NCBI GenBank assembly: GCA_019750135.1
Contig: JAIEOV010000083.1
Span: forward strand, 1 to 64,000
Reading direction: 5' to 3'
DNA length: 64,000 bases
Source: Reyranella sp.
GTDB taxonomy: Bacteria > Pseudomonadota > Alphaproteobacteria > Reyranellales > Reyranellaceae
Shown here piece after piece: positions 42,134 through 50,820 of the stretch. A model generated the notes under the pieces. The model was not told where the DNA came from, ran no database searches, and worked only from the letters and a program-made list of their open reading frames with translations. Numbering within the stretch: position 1 is the stretch's first letter; each line of letters opens with the position of its first letter. Position numbers and translations under genes: made by a program.

Positions 42134-43885
42134 TCATGTCAGGCGATAACGCCGCTCGGCCAGACGGTAGAGTGGCCGCCAGACCACGCGGTTGCAGGCC
42201 ACCACCATCACCGACATCACGGCGATGCCCAATACGACGCGCGCATAGTCGCCCTTGGCCGAGGCGTCGGCGATGTAGGCGCCGAGACCGGTCGCCTGCA
42301 GCGTCGTTGAGCCCCAACTCGCGACCTCGGCCACGATGCTGGCGTTCCACGAGCCGCCGGTCGCCGTCAGCGCACCGGTCACGTAGTAGGGCAGGATCCC
42401 GGGCAGGATGACCTTGCGCCACCACTGCCACGACCGCAGGCGGAAGAGCGCCGCCGCTTCGCGCAGGTCGGTCGGGAAGGCGCTGGCGCCGGCGATGACG
42501 TTGAACAGGATGTACCACTGCGTGCCCAGCACCATCAGCGGGCTCAACCATATGTTCGGATCGAGACGCCAATGCACGATCGCCACGACGGCGATCGGGA
42601 AGAGCACGTTCGCCGGGAAGGCGGCGAGGAACTGCGCGATCGGCTGGACGCGGGTGGCGACATTGGGCCTGAGCCCGATCCAGACGCCGATCGGCACCCA
42701 GAGCAGGCTCGCCAGCGCGATCAGGATCACGACGCGCAACAAGGTGAGCAGGCCGAGCCCGAACGCCTGACCGACGTCACGCCAGCCCAGCGAGACGTCG
42801 ACGAACTGCACGATGCGCCACAGCGCCCAGGCGCAACCCACGAGGACGATGGCCAGCCACAGTCGATCGAACAGCCGCGTCAGCTGCGGCCGCGCCGCTG
42901 CCCCGGGGCGCGTCGCAGGGTGCGGCAGCTGGGCGCCGAGCCAGCCGGTAAGCGTCGACACCATCGCCGCCAGGCGTCGCAGCAGGGCGGCGTGGCGCCA
43001 GATGTCGTAGACCCAGGAGCGCGGCCGGCGCTGGCTGGCCGTCTGCTCGAAGCGGAACTTGTCGGCCCAGGCGACGATCGGGCGGAACAGCAGCTGGTCG
43101 TAGGCCAGGATCACCAGCGCCATGGTGCCGACGGCCATCAGCACGGCGGGTACGTCCTTGTTGTCGATGGCGAGCGCCAGCCACGAGCCGATGCCCGGCA
43201 GCTTGATCGTGGTGTCGCCGACGGTGATGGCTTCCGATGCGACGACGAAGAACCAGCCGCCCGACATCGACATCATGGTGTTCCAGATCAGGCCGGGTGC
43301 GGCGAACGGCGCCTCCAGCCGCCAGAAGCGCAGCCAGGACGAGAGGCGGAAGTGGCGGGCCGCCTCCTCGAGGTCGGGCGGCAGGGTGCGCAGCGACTGA
43401 TAGAAGCTGAAGGCCATGTTCCAGGCCTGACTGGTGAAGATGGCGAAGATCGCCGCGCACTCCGCGCCGAGCTGGCTGCCGGGAAAGAGCTTTATGAAAT
43501 AGACGACGGTGAAGGTGAGGAAGCCCAGGACCGGCACCGACTGCAGGATGTCGAGGGCCGGGATGATCACCAGCTCGGCGCGCTTGCTCTTGGCCGCCAG
43601 CGTGCCGACCACGAAGGTGAAGACGAGCGAGGCGATGATGGCCGCGAACATGCGCAGCACGGTGCGCAGGGCGTATTCGGGCAGGTTGGCCGGATCCAGC
43701 GTGACCGGCGCGGCGGCGAGCCGGCCGATCGGCTCCACCATCTCGCGGGCGCCGTGGGCCAGCACGACGAAGCCCGCCCCGACCACGATGAAGATCGCGA
43801 GATCGTAGGGATTGGGCCGCAAACCCGCGCTGCGCAGCGGCAGCGGCGGGCGCTGGTCAATACGGGGCTGAGACAATCGTGCCAT
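42134..43885 (-). CDS. ABC transporter permease, two fused permease domains
   Basis: The 583-residue protein carries two BPD-type permease domains in one chain. The first (about residues 90-275) has the EAA-like loop LPPDLEEAARHFRLSSWLRFWRLEAP. The second (about 360-570) has FPTDLREAAALFRLRSWQWWRKVILP. Each supplies half of the importer channel, normally formed by two copies. Start ATG 43885 is chosen for the AAAGG site 6 nt upstream. The gene follows pxpA by 71 nt on the same strand and precedes the ATPase gene, suggesting an operon linked to 5-oxoproline metabolism. Confidence 0.88.
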   Translation of the reverse strand: MARLSQPRIDQRPPLPLRSAGLRPNPYDLAIFIVVGAGFVVLAHGAREMVEPIGRLAAAPVTLDPANLPEYALRTVLRMFAAIIASLVFTFVVGTLAAKSKRAELVIIPALDILQSVPVLGFLTFTVVYFIKLFPGSQLGAECAAIFAIFTSQAWNMAFSFYQSLRTLPPDLEEAARHFRLSSWLRFWRLEAPFAAPGLIWNTMMSMSGGWFFVVASEAITVGDTTIKLPGIGSWLALAIDNKDVPAVLMAVGTMALVILAYDQLLFRPIVAWADKFRFEQTASQRRPRSWVYDIWRHAALLRRLAAMVSTLTGWLGAQLPHPATRPGAAARPQLTRLFDRLWLAIVLVGCAWALWRIVQFVDVSLGWRDVGQAFGLGLLTLLRVVILIALASLLWVPIGVWIGLRPNVATRVQPIAQFLAAFPANVLFPIAVVAIVHWRLDPNIWLSPLMVLGTQWYILFNVIAGASAFPTDLREAAALFRLRSWQWWRKVILPGILPYYVTGALTATGGSWNASIVAEVASWGSTTLQATGLGAYIADASAKGDYARVVLGIAVMSVMVVACNRVVWRPLYRLAERRYRLT

Positions 43886-43956
43886 GGCAAGCCTTTCGCG
43901 GAAGAGCCATGGCAAGGCGAGATGACGAGGGCATGACGGCCCTCACGTCCGCAGCA

Positions 43957-44751
43957 TCAATGCTTCAGATTCGGCATTTCCGTCAGGGGCACAATGCGAA
44001 TACCCGCGGCCTCGAGGCCCTGGCGGACGGCCGTCGACACCGTGACCGCGGTTGGGCCGTCGCCGTGCACGCAGATCGAGTCGACCTGGCAGGGGATGCG
44101 CTTGCCTGAGGTCGAGTAGATCGCCTGCTCGTCGACCATGCGGCGGACGTGCGCCACCGCCTGCGCGGCGTCCTTGATCATCGAGTTGGGCTCCTTGCGC
44201 GGCGTCAGCAGGCCGTTGTCCCCATAAGTCCGGTCGGCGAAGACCTCCTCGGCGACGCGCAGGCCGTGCTTGCGCGCCGACTTGCCCTGCTCGGTATTGG
44301 CCTGGGCGAGGAAGATCAGGTCGCGGTCGGCGGCCTTGGTGGCCCGGCAGATCGCGTCGCACATCTCGGCGCTCTCGGCCGACATGTTGGCCATCATGCC
44401 GTGCGGCTTCATGTGCGTGACCTTGGCGCCGTGCAGCGCGGCGATCGCTTGCAGCGCGCCGATCTGATAGGCGATGTTGGCCTCGAGCTCCTTGATCGTG
44501 AGGTTGATGACGCGCCGGCCGAAGCCCTGCAGGTCGGCGAAGCCGGGATGGGCGCCGATCGACACGCCGTTCTCCTTGCAGAGCTTCACGGTGTCGACCA
44601 TCACCACCGGGTCGCTGGCATGGAAGCCGCAGGCGACGTTGGCCGACTTCACAATCTTCAGCACCTCGGCGTCGTTGCCCATCACCCACGGGCCGAAGCT
44701 CTCGCCCAGGTCGGAGTTGATGTTGACGAAACCGGCGTTTGTCGCAGCCAT
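43957..44751 (-). CDS. pxpA: 5-oxoprolinase subunit PxpA (LamB/YcsF family)
   Basis: The 264-residue protein opens MAATNAGFVNINSDLGESFG and has VKSANVACGFHASDP, the diagnostic LamB/YcsF segment, then VSIGAHPGFADLQGFGRR and VKPHGMM-type histidine region (THMKPHGMMANMSA). PxpA with PxpB and PxpC cleaves 5-oxoproline to glutamate with ATP. Here pxpA is transcribed away from pxpB-pxpC, instead of in the common pxpABC or pxpBCA order, and toward the ABC importer genes. Confidence 0.93.
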   Translation of the reverse strand: MAATNAGFVNINSDLGESFGPWVMGNDAEVLKIVKSANVACGFHASDPVVMVDTVKLCKENGVSIGAHPGFADLQGFGRRVINLTIKELEANIAYQIGALQAIAALHGAKVTHMKPHGMMANMSAESAEMCDAICRATKAADRDLIFLAQANTEQGKSARKHGLRVAEEVFADRTYGDNGLLTPRKEPNSMIKDAAQAVAHVRRMVDEQAIYSTSGKRIPCQVDSICVHGDGPTAVTVSTAVRQGLEAAGIRIVPLTEMPNLKH

Positions 44752-44783
44752 GAGAAAACTCCTTGGAGGCCGGAAAGAAAGGT

Positions 44784-44812
44784 CCCTCGCTAGGCTCGGG
44801 ATGACACTATAT
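44784..44812. repeat. Partial copy of the 40645-40764 palindrome
   Basis: GGTCCCTCGCTAGGCTCGGG followed by ATGACA matches the outer part of the right arm of the large inverted repeat. It lies in the 71-bp divergent region between pxpA and pxpB, where promoters for both genes must also fit. Confidence 0.5.
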
Positions 44813-44822
44813 CCTAGCAGAT

Positions 44823-45548
44823 GTGAGCGTACGGTACCTGTCCTGCGGTGACACCGCCTTCTCTGTCGAATTCGGCAACGAGATCTCCCCTGAAATCAAC
44901 GGCCGGGTGATGGCCCTGCACGCGGCCATTGGCCAGGCCGGGATCGACGGCGTGGTCGAAACGGTGCCGTCCATGCGGGCGCTGATGGTCTGCTATGACC
45001 CGATGGCGACGTCGCGCGCCAAGCTCGAGCCCGAGATCGAGGGCCTGATCGCGCGCGGCCTGCCGACCGACATGAAGAGCCGGCAGGTCACCATCCCCTG
45101 CTGCTACGACGATCCCGAATTCGCGCCCGACCTCAAGGAGGTCGCTGAGCGCACCAAGAAGAAGCCGGAAGAGGTGATCACGGACCACCTCGGCTCCCGC
45201 TTCAAGGTCTATGTGCTGGGCTTCATGCCGGGCCTCGCTTATATCGCCGGCCTGGAGAAGTCGCTCTACCTGCCGCGGCGTTCGCAGCCGCGGGTGCGCG
45301 TGCCGCGGTCCACGGTCGCCATCGCCATGGACATGACGACCATCTACCCGTTCGAAAGCCCCGGCGGCTGGCACCTGATCGGCCGCACCCCGCTCTGGAT
45401 GTTCGACCAGCGCCGCGAGCAGCCGGTCTTCCTGGCGCCCGGCGACTCCCTCACCTTCCAGCGCATCGACCGCAAGACATTCGACCGCATCGCCCGCGAC
45501 GTCGAGGCCGGCGCCTTCGACTGGGCCAAGCTGGTGAAAAGCGCATGA
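44823..45548 (+). CDS. pxpB: 5-oxoprolinase subunit PxpB
   Basis: The 241-residue protein starts at GTG 44823. It has the allophanate hydrolase subunit 1 pattern: YLSCGDTAFSVEFGNEISPE, then VLGFMPGLAYIAGL and PRRSQPRVRVPRSTVAIAMD and SPGGWHLIGRTP. PxpB and PxpC form the catalytic heteromer of 5-oxoprolinase with PxpA. The stop overlaps pxpC by 4 nt. An older name for this family is KipI, from a Bacillus kinase inhibitor, but nothing here suggests sporulation. Confidence 0.93.
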   Translation: MSVRYLSCGDTAFSVEFGNEISPEINGRVMALHAAIGQAGIDGVVETVPSMRALMVCYDPMATSRAKLEPEIEGLIARGLPTDMKSRQVTIPCCYDDPEFAPDLKEVAERTKKKPEEVITDHLGSRFKVYVLGFMPGLAYIAGLEKSLYLPRRSQPRVRVPRSTVAIAMDMTTIYPFESPGGWHLIGRTPLWMFDQRREQPVFLAPGDSLTFQRIDRKTFDRIARDVEAGAFDWAKLVKSA

Positions 45549-46576
45549 CCGCCCAGTTGAAAGTCGTGCGTGCCGGCCTGTTCGACACGCTGCAGGACCT
45601 GGGTCGGATCGGCTTCATGGCGCTCGGCATGCCGACCGCCGGCGCCCAGGATCGCATCGCCCTGCGCCTGGCCAACGCCCTGTGCGGCAATCCCGCCGGC
45701 ACTGCGGGCCTGGAGATCGGCGTGATGGGCCCCGACCTGCTGGTCGAGGCCGAGAGCGTGCGCGTCGCGCTGGTCGGCCCGCTGTCGCCGATGCTGATCG
45801 AAACGCCCGACGCGCCGCCCAAGCCACTCGAGTCCGATCGCACGCATCTTCTCAAGCGTGGCCAGGTCCTGCGCGTCGGCATGGTCGAGGGATCGAGCAC
45901 CGCCTATCTCGCCGTCGCCGGCGGCTTCGCCGTGCCGCCGTTCATGGGCAGCCTGTCGACCTATGCACGCGCCGGCGTCGGCGGCTACGAGGGCCGGAAG
46001 CTGGCGGCCGGCGACGTGCTGCCGCTCTCACGCGAGCAGGCGCCGCCGGGCGACGAGAAGAAGCTGGCACAGCCGTTCGACTATGGCAGCGGGCCGGTCC
46101 GCGTCGTCTGGGGACCACAGGACGACTATTTCAGCGAGAAAGGCCGGCGGACGTTCATCGAGTCCGAGTATCGCGCCTCCAAGGAAGCCGATCGCATGGG
46201 CATCCGTTTCGACGGACCGACCATCGAGCATTCGAAAGGCGCCGACATCATCTCCGACGGCATCGGCCCCGGCGGCATCCAAGTGCCCGGCGCTGGCCTG
46301 CCGATCGTGCTTTTAGGCGACCGACAGACCGTCGGCGGCTATTCGAAGATCGCCACGGTCGCCTCGGTCGACCTGCCGCGGCTCGGCCGCCTGCTGCCGG
46401 GCCAGGTCGTGCGCTTCACGCCGGTGACCGTCGAAGAGGCCGAGAAGCTGCGGCGCGACCAGGAAGCGCGCCTGCAGCGCGCCATCGCGGATTTCAAGAC
46501 GGCGCGGCCGCCGGGCGGGATCGATCTCGTGCGGCTCTACGAGGAGAACCTCATAGACGGCGTGGTGTACCAGTAA
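45545..46576 (+). CDS. pxpC: 5-oxoprolinase subunit PxpC
   Basis: The 343-residue protein belongs to the allophanate hydrolase subunit 2 family: VVRAGLFDTLQDLGRIGFMA at the start, then AYLAVAGGF, VVWGPQDDYFSEKG and GIGPGGIQVPGAGLPIVLLGDRQTVGGYSKIATV. It completes the 5-oxoprolinase with PxpB (4-nt overlap upstream) and the divergently encoded PxpA. Length is normal for the family. Confidence 0.92.
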   Translation: MTAQLKVVRAGLFDTLQDLGRIGFMALGMPTAGAQDRIALRLANALCGNPAGTAGLEIGVMGPDLLVEAESVRVALVGPLSPMLIETPDAPPKPLESDRTHLLKRGQVLRVGMVEGSSTAYLAVAGGFAVPPFMGSLSTYARAGVGGYEGRKLAAGDVLPLSREQAPPGDEKKLAQPFDYGSGPVRVVWGPQDDYFSEKGRRTFIESEYRASKEADRMGIRFDGPTIEHSKGADIISDGIGPGGIQVPGAGLPIVLLGDRQTVGGYSKIATVASVDLPRLGRLLPGQVVRFTPVTVEEAEKLRRDQEARLQRAIADFKTARPPGGIDLVRLYEENLIDGVVYQ

Positions 46577-46611
46577 GACTGGCACCCCGAGCGACGCGAG
46601 GGGCTTTGAGG

Positions 46612-46878
46612 TCAGGTCACCGAGACCTCCTGCGGTGCGACGAAGGACGGCTCGGCGCCCTGCGGCTGCACGTTGGTGATGAGATGCGACAAGCGCGAGC
46701 GCGGCTCATCGGCCCAATGGATGGCGGGCTCGATCTGCTTCACGCGCCGGCCGAGCGTCTCCTTGCCCTCGTCGAAGCGTTAACTCGCGCTCGCCCTCGC
46801 CGAACTTGACGTTGCGGCGCATCGGCATCCATCTCCTGCCCGAGCAGCAGCCGGTCGATGCGCGCGTCGTGCTTAGCC
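46612..46878 (-). pseudogene. Remnant of an aromatic-ring-hydroxylating dioxygenase beta subunit
   Basis: Three fragments of one family are spread over two or three frames. The N-terminus reads MAKHDARIDRLLLGQEMD. After an internal deletion and frame change comes MPMRRNVKFGEGEREL, and after a second one DEGKETLGRRVKQIEPAIHW, then ADEPRSRLSHLITNVQ to a TGA at 46612. Intact subunits of the NTF2-like beta family are about 160-170 residues; here fewer than 90 codons remain. The expected segments between fragments (about 25-30 and 8-10 residues) are missing. No alpha subunit is nearby. The gene is clearly decayed. Confidence 0.8.
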
Positions 46879-47014
46879 ATGGTGCACCTCCGTCTACTTT
46901 TATTCCTCCCTCATACGGGGGAGACGAGCAGCAAATTGATTGCCTACCAAATGCGAAGTTCGCACTCTTATCGTGAAGTTTCATCCGAGTTGTGCCGTGA
47001 TATCACCAGGGGAA

Positions 47015-48643
47015 GTGACAGGCTTGGATGAGCAGCCGGTGCAGACCGAGAATCGATGGGCGTCCCATGAAACCAGGCGCGGCTGGTCGTTCGCCGGCTG
47101 GCGCTTCGCGCCCGATCATGACGGCCTCTGCGGACCCGATGGCCGCGCCGTCGAGCTGACCCGCCAGGAAATGCGCCTGCTTACCGTATTCGTGCGCGCC
47201 GCCGGGCGCACGCTCAGCCGCGACTTCCTGCTCGATTCGCTGGGCGAGACCAACAAGGACGTCTACGACCGCGCTATCGATACGCTGGTGAGCCGGCTGC
47301 GCCAGAAGCTGCAGGACGATGCCCGCCGCCCGCAATTCATCGTCACGCGGCACGGCACCGGCTACAGCTTCGTGGCGCCGGTGAAAGCGTTGACCCCGGC
47401 CGCGGCGCCGGCCGCCGCCGCAAAGGCCGAGGTCGAGCGGCCGACCATCGCCGTGCTGCCCTTCCGCAATCTCAGCGACGACCAGAAGTTCGACCATATC
47501 GCCGCCGGCCTCACCGACGAGGTCATCGTGGCGCTGGCGCGATCACAGGTCTTCGTCGTGGTGGGACGCAGCGCTGCCTATGCCTACGGCGTCGGCGCAG
47601 CGACCGACTTCGATCGCGCTAAACGCGACCTTGCGACCCGCTACATCGTGGAGGGCAGCCTGCGCCAGCTGCGCGACAACGTGCGCGTCACGATCCGCCT
47701 GTCCGAGCGCGAGACGGGCCGGCATCTGTGGGCGGAGAACTTCGACCGGCCCTTGCAGCAGCTGCTCACCGTGCAGGAAGAAGTCGTCAACACCATCATC
47801 TCCACCCTGCAGCCGCGCTTGAACCGGGCGGAGGTGCAGCGCGTCCACGGCATCGCGCCCGAGCATCTCGACAGCTGGTCGCTGTTCGTGCGCGGCATGA
47901 TCGCCTTCTACTCCATGCGGCTCGGCGGCCTGCAGGAGGCGATCGATCTCGCGCGGCAAGGCATCGCCCGCAGGCCCGACTATGCGAATGCCCACGCCTT
48001 GCTGTCGGTCGCGGTGCGGACCCTGGTTGCCAATGGCGGCGATGGCGACCCGGTCGAACTGAACGCCGAATCCCTGGCGGCCGGCCATCGCGCGGTCGAG
48101 CTCGATCCCGACCATACCTACACGATCAGCGCGCTCGGCTCGGCGCTGGCCTTCACCGGCAAGGCGCGCGACGCCATCCCCTACCTCGAACGCGCCATCC
48201 AGCTCGACCCGACCCACGGTCCGGCAGCGGCGACGCTTGCCCTGGCGCTGGTCTATCGCGGCCAGGCCGAGCAGGCGGCGAGCCGCGCCCAGCACGCCGT
48301 CGAGCTCAGCCACAACGATCCGGTGGCTGGCCACTACAGCTGGTTCGTGCTCGCCAACGCCGAATTGATGGGCGGCCGCACCGACACCGCGGAGATCGCC
48401 GTGCGGCGCGCCCTCTCCTTCAATCCGGGCTATGCCTGGAGTCTCGTGCTGCTTGCCAACCTGTTGGGGCTGCAGGGCGACAGGACCGGCGCGCACGCGG
48501 CGTTCGCCTCCGCCACCCAGCTCTTCGGCAATGCCCAGCGGCTCGTCGAGGTCTACCGGGCGCTGCACCTGCCGCGCTTCGAGCGCAGCGAGGATGCAGC
48601 CAGGATGACCGCGGGCCTCAGGGCCGCCGGCCTGGAGATTTGA
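47015..48643 (+). CDS. Winged-helix regulator with adenylate-cyclase-like and TPR domains
   Basis: The product has an OmpR/CadC-type DNA-binding domain at about residues 20-110 (VELTRQEMRLLTVFVRAAGR, SRDFLLDSLGE, AIDTLVSRLRQKL, GTGYSFVAP). A middle domain follows (IAVLPFRNLSDDQKFDHIAA ... YIVEGSLRQLRDNVRVTIRL) as in proteins with FlgO/adenylate-cyclase-like regions. Four or more TPR repeats end the protein. There is no transmembrane helix. The start is uncertain: GTG 47015 has AGGGGA very close, and an in-frame TTG lies at 46940. It may sense a small-molecule or stress signal, but the target genes are unknown. Confidence 0.8.
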   Translation: MTGLDEQPVQTENRWASHETRRGWSFAGWRFAPDHDGLCGPDGRAVELTRQEMRLLTVFVRAAGRTLSRDFLLDSLGETNKDVYDRAIDTLVSRLRQKLQDDARRPQFIVTRHGTGYSFVAPVKALTPAAAPAAAAKAEVERPTIAVLPFRNLSDDQKFDHIAAGLTDEVIVALARSQVFVVVGRSAAYAYGVGAATDFDRAKRDLATRYIVEGSLRQLRDNVRVTIRLSERETGRHLWAENFDRPLQQLLTVQEEVVNTIISTLQPRLNRAEVQRVHGIAPEHLDSWSLFVRGMIAFYSMRLGGLQEAIDLARQGIARRPDYANAHALLSVAVRTLVANGGDGDPVELNAESLAAGHRAVELDPDHTYTISALGSALAFTGKARDAIPYLERAIQLDPTHGPAAATLALALVYRGQAEQAASRAQHAVELSHNDPVAGHYSWFVLANAELMGGRTDTAEIAVRRALSFNPGYAWSLVLLANLLGLQGDRTGAHAAFASATQLFGNAQRLVEVYRALHLPRFERSEDAARMTAGLRAAGLEI

Positions 48644-48676
48644 CCTTCCCGTTCGGGTATCGGCTATAGGGAAGCT

Positions 48677-49063
48677 ATGAACCGTCGGACCTTTGTCGTC
48701 GCCGGCTTGCTGGCCGGCTCGATGCCCCTTTCGGCACGGGCCGCATCCGCTCTCGAGGTGATCTATGTCGGCGGGTTGGATTGCCAGCCCTGCACGGCGT
48801 GGAAGAACAAGTACAAGGCCCGCTGGCTGGCCTCGCCGGAATACCGGCAGGTGACGTGGATCGAAGTGGAATCGCCCAAGCTGAAAGAGGCCTACCAGGA
48901 GCGCTTCTGGCCCGGCGAGCTGAAGCTGGTCCTCGACCAGCTGCCGCGCAAGAACGGTACGCCGCGCTTCCTGATCGTGCGGGACGGCAGGGTCGTCGCC
49001 AACGAGTTCGGCGTCAGCCACTGGACGAAGATCCTCGAGATGCTCAGGAATCAGCTCGCCTAG
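48677..49063 (+). CDS. Secreted thioredoxin-like protein
   Basis: The 128-residue protein has a twin-arginine-like start (MNRRTFVVAGLLAGSMPLSA) that resembles a Tat or Sec signal cut after ARA. The motif GGLDCQPCTAWKN gives a CxPC redox pair at about residues 35-38. The remainder, with GTPRFLIVRDGRVVANE, fits a thioredoxin-fold with the usual cis-proline. It is likely a periplasmic thiol-disulfide protein. Its neighbours do not reveal a partner. GGAAG lies just upstream of the ATG. Confidence 0.8.
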   Translation: MNRRTFVVAGLLAGSMPLSARAASALEVIYVGGLDCQPCTAWKNKYKARWLASPEYRQVTWIEVESPKLKEAYQERFWPGELKLVLDQLPRKNGTPRFLIVRDGRVVANEFGVSHWTKILEMLRNQLA

Positions 49064-49175
49064 TCCTTGCCGTTTCGTCCATCGGCCCTACGGCATCGTC
49101 GATGCCGCTTTCACTGTGGCCGCTGCCGCCCGGCATTGGTACGAACGAAATCGACCGAACACCCGAGGATTCGCG

Positions 49176-50726
49176 ATGGCCTGGCAACCGGAAATGGACG
49201 AGCTGCGCCGACGTCAGGAGATGACCAAGCGCATGGGCGGCGCCGACAAGGTCAAGCGCCAGCACGACGGCGGCCGTTTGACCGTGCGCGAGCGCATCGA
49301 CCGGCTGGTCGACAAGGACAGCTTCCGCGAGATCGGCAGCATCGCCGGCAAGGCCGAGTACGACGGCCGCAACGATCTGGTCGATCTCATGCCGGCCAAC
49401 GCCGTGATGGGACGCGGCAAGATCGACGGCCGGCACGTCGCGGTGACCGGCGACGACTTCACGGTGCGCGGCGGCTCGGCCGACGCCACGATCAAGGAAA
49501 AGGACATCTTCATCGAGCGCTACGCCAATCAGTACCGTGTGCCTCTGATCCGCATGATCGAGGGCTCGGGCGGCGGCGGCTCGGTCAAGACCATCGAGAC
49601 CACGGGCCGCGCCAACGTGCCGGGCGTCAAGGGCTGGGAATGGGTGGTGCACAACATGGGCGAGGTGCCGACGGTCGGGCTGGGCCTCGGATCGGTCGCC
49701 GGCCTGGGCGCGGCCCGGCTCGCCGCCACGCACTACTCGGTGATGGTGAAGGAGGTCTCGGCGATGTTCGTCGCCGGGCCGCCGGTGGTGAATCGCCTCA
49801 GCCCCAAGCAGTACGACAAGCAGGAGTTGGGCGGCTGGGAGATCCAGCTGCGCGCCGGCGCGATCGACGAGGCGGTCGACAGCGAGGACGATGCGTTCGC
49901 CGCGGCCCGCCGCTTCCTCTCCTACCTGCCCTCCTCGGTGCACGAGGCGCCGCCGCGCGGGCCGGTCACCGACGATCCGGCGCGCCGCGAGGAGTCGCTG
50001 TTCGAGGCCATCCCACGCGACATCCGCAAGGTCTATCGCATCCGGCCGATCATCGAGAAGATCGTCGACAAGGGCTCCTTCTTCGAGATGGGCAAGCTCT
50101 ACGGCCGCTCGGTGGTGACGGGCTTCGCGCGCATCGACGGCTGGCCGGTGGCGCTGATGGCCTCCGACCCGATGTTCTATGGCGGCGGCTGGACGGCCGA
50201 CGCCTGCCAGAAGGTGGCGCGCTTCGTCGACATGGCGGAGACCTTCCATCTGCCGGCGGTGTATCTCTGCGACTGCCCGGGATTCCTGATCGGGCTGGAG
50301 GCCGAGAAGAGCGGCGTGATCCGGCAGGGCGTGCGCGCCATGTCGGCGATGTTCCAGACCACGATCCCGTGGTGCACCTTCATCATCCGCAACGCTTTCG
50401 GCGTGGCGGGCGCGGCGCACCAGAACGGCGCGCGGCTCAACTGGCGCTACGCCTGGCCGTCGGGCCGCTGGGGCTCGCTACCGCTGGAGGGCGGCATCGA
50501 GGCGGCGTATCGCGCCGAAATCGCCGCCGCCGACGATCCCAAGGCCAAGATGGCCGAGATCGAGGACCGCCTGAACAAGTTGCGCTCGCCCTTCCGCAGC
50601 GCCGAGACCTTCTGGATCGAGGAGATCATCGACCCGCGCGACACGCGCAAGATCCTGTGTGAGTTCGTCGAGCTGGCGGCGCCGGTGCGCGGCAGCGGGC
50701 CGAGCCGGCACTGGATGCGGCCTTAG
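49176..50726 (+). CDS. Acyl-CoA carboxylase carboxyltransferase subunit
   Basis: The 516-residue protein has the crotonase-like double domain of biotin-dependent acyl-CoA carboxylase beta subunits: LTVRERIDRLVDKDSFREIG, then a GSGGGGSVKTIETTGRANVPG region and, in the second half, LYGRSVVTGFARIDGWPVALMASDP and PAVYLCDCPGFLIGLEAEKSG. It would transfer carboxyl from biotin to an acyl-CoA (acetyl, propionyl, geranyl or similar). No biotin carboxylase gene is adjacent, so the substrate cannot be named. Start ATG 49176 has GAGG 7 nt upstream. Confidence 0.88.
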   Translation: MAWQPEMDELRRRQEMTKRMGGADKVKRQHDGGRLTVRERIDRLVDKDSFREIGSIAGKAEYDGRNDLVDLMPANAVMGRGKIDGRHVAVTGDDFTVRGGSADATIKEKDIFIERYANQYRVPLIRMIEGSGGGGSVKTIETTGRANVPGVKGWEWVVHNMGEVPTVGLGLGSVAGLGAARLAATHYSVMVKEVSAMFVAGPPVVNRLSPKQYDKQELGGWEIQLRAGAIDEAVDSEDDAFAAARRFLSYLPSSVHEAPPRGPVTDDPARREESLFEAIPRDIRKVYRIRPIIEKIVDKGSFFEMGKLYGRSVVTGFARIDGWPVALMASDPMFYGGGWTADACQKVARFVDMAETFHLPAVYLCDCPGFLIGLEAEKSGVIRQGVRAMSAMFQTTIPWCTFIIRNAFGVAGAAHQNGARLNWRYAWPSGRWGSLPLEGGIEAAYRAEIAAADDPKAKMAEIEDRLNKLRSPFRSAETFWIEEIIDPRDTRKILCEFVELAAPVRGSGPSRHWMRP

Positions 50727-50733
50727 CTCTTGA

Positions 50734-50810
50734 GGCTCATGCTCTTCCGGACCGCCGGCCTCTGGCCGGCATCATGATCATGAGCCGGCCAGAGGCCGGC
50801 GGTCCGGAAG
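50734..50810. repeat. Intergenic palindrome, family 1, with CATCATGATCATGAG loop
   Basis: A perfect 27-bp inverted repeat (left arm beginning CTTCCGGACCGCCGGCC, right arm ending GGCGGTCCGGAAG) flanks the 13-nt loop ATCATGATCATGA. The arm start GGCTCATGCTCTTCCGGACC is shared with the palindrome at 6112. It separates the carboxylase gene from the convergent membrane gene. Confidence 0.85.
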
Positions 50811-50820
50811 ACGATGACGA

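Noticed and set aside
44823-46576. KipI/KipA sporulation kinase inhibitors or urea/allophanate degradation genes
   Set aside because: The trio with PxpA identifies them as 5-oxoprolinase subunits; no urea carboxylase or sporulation genes are present.
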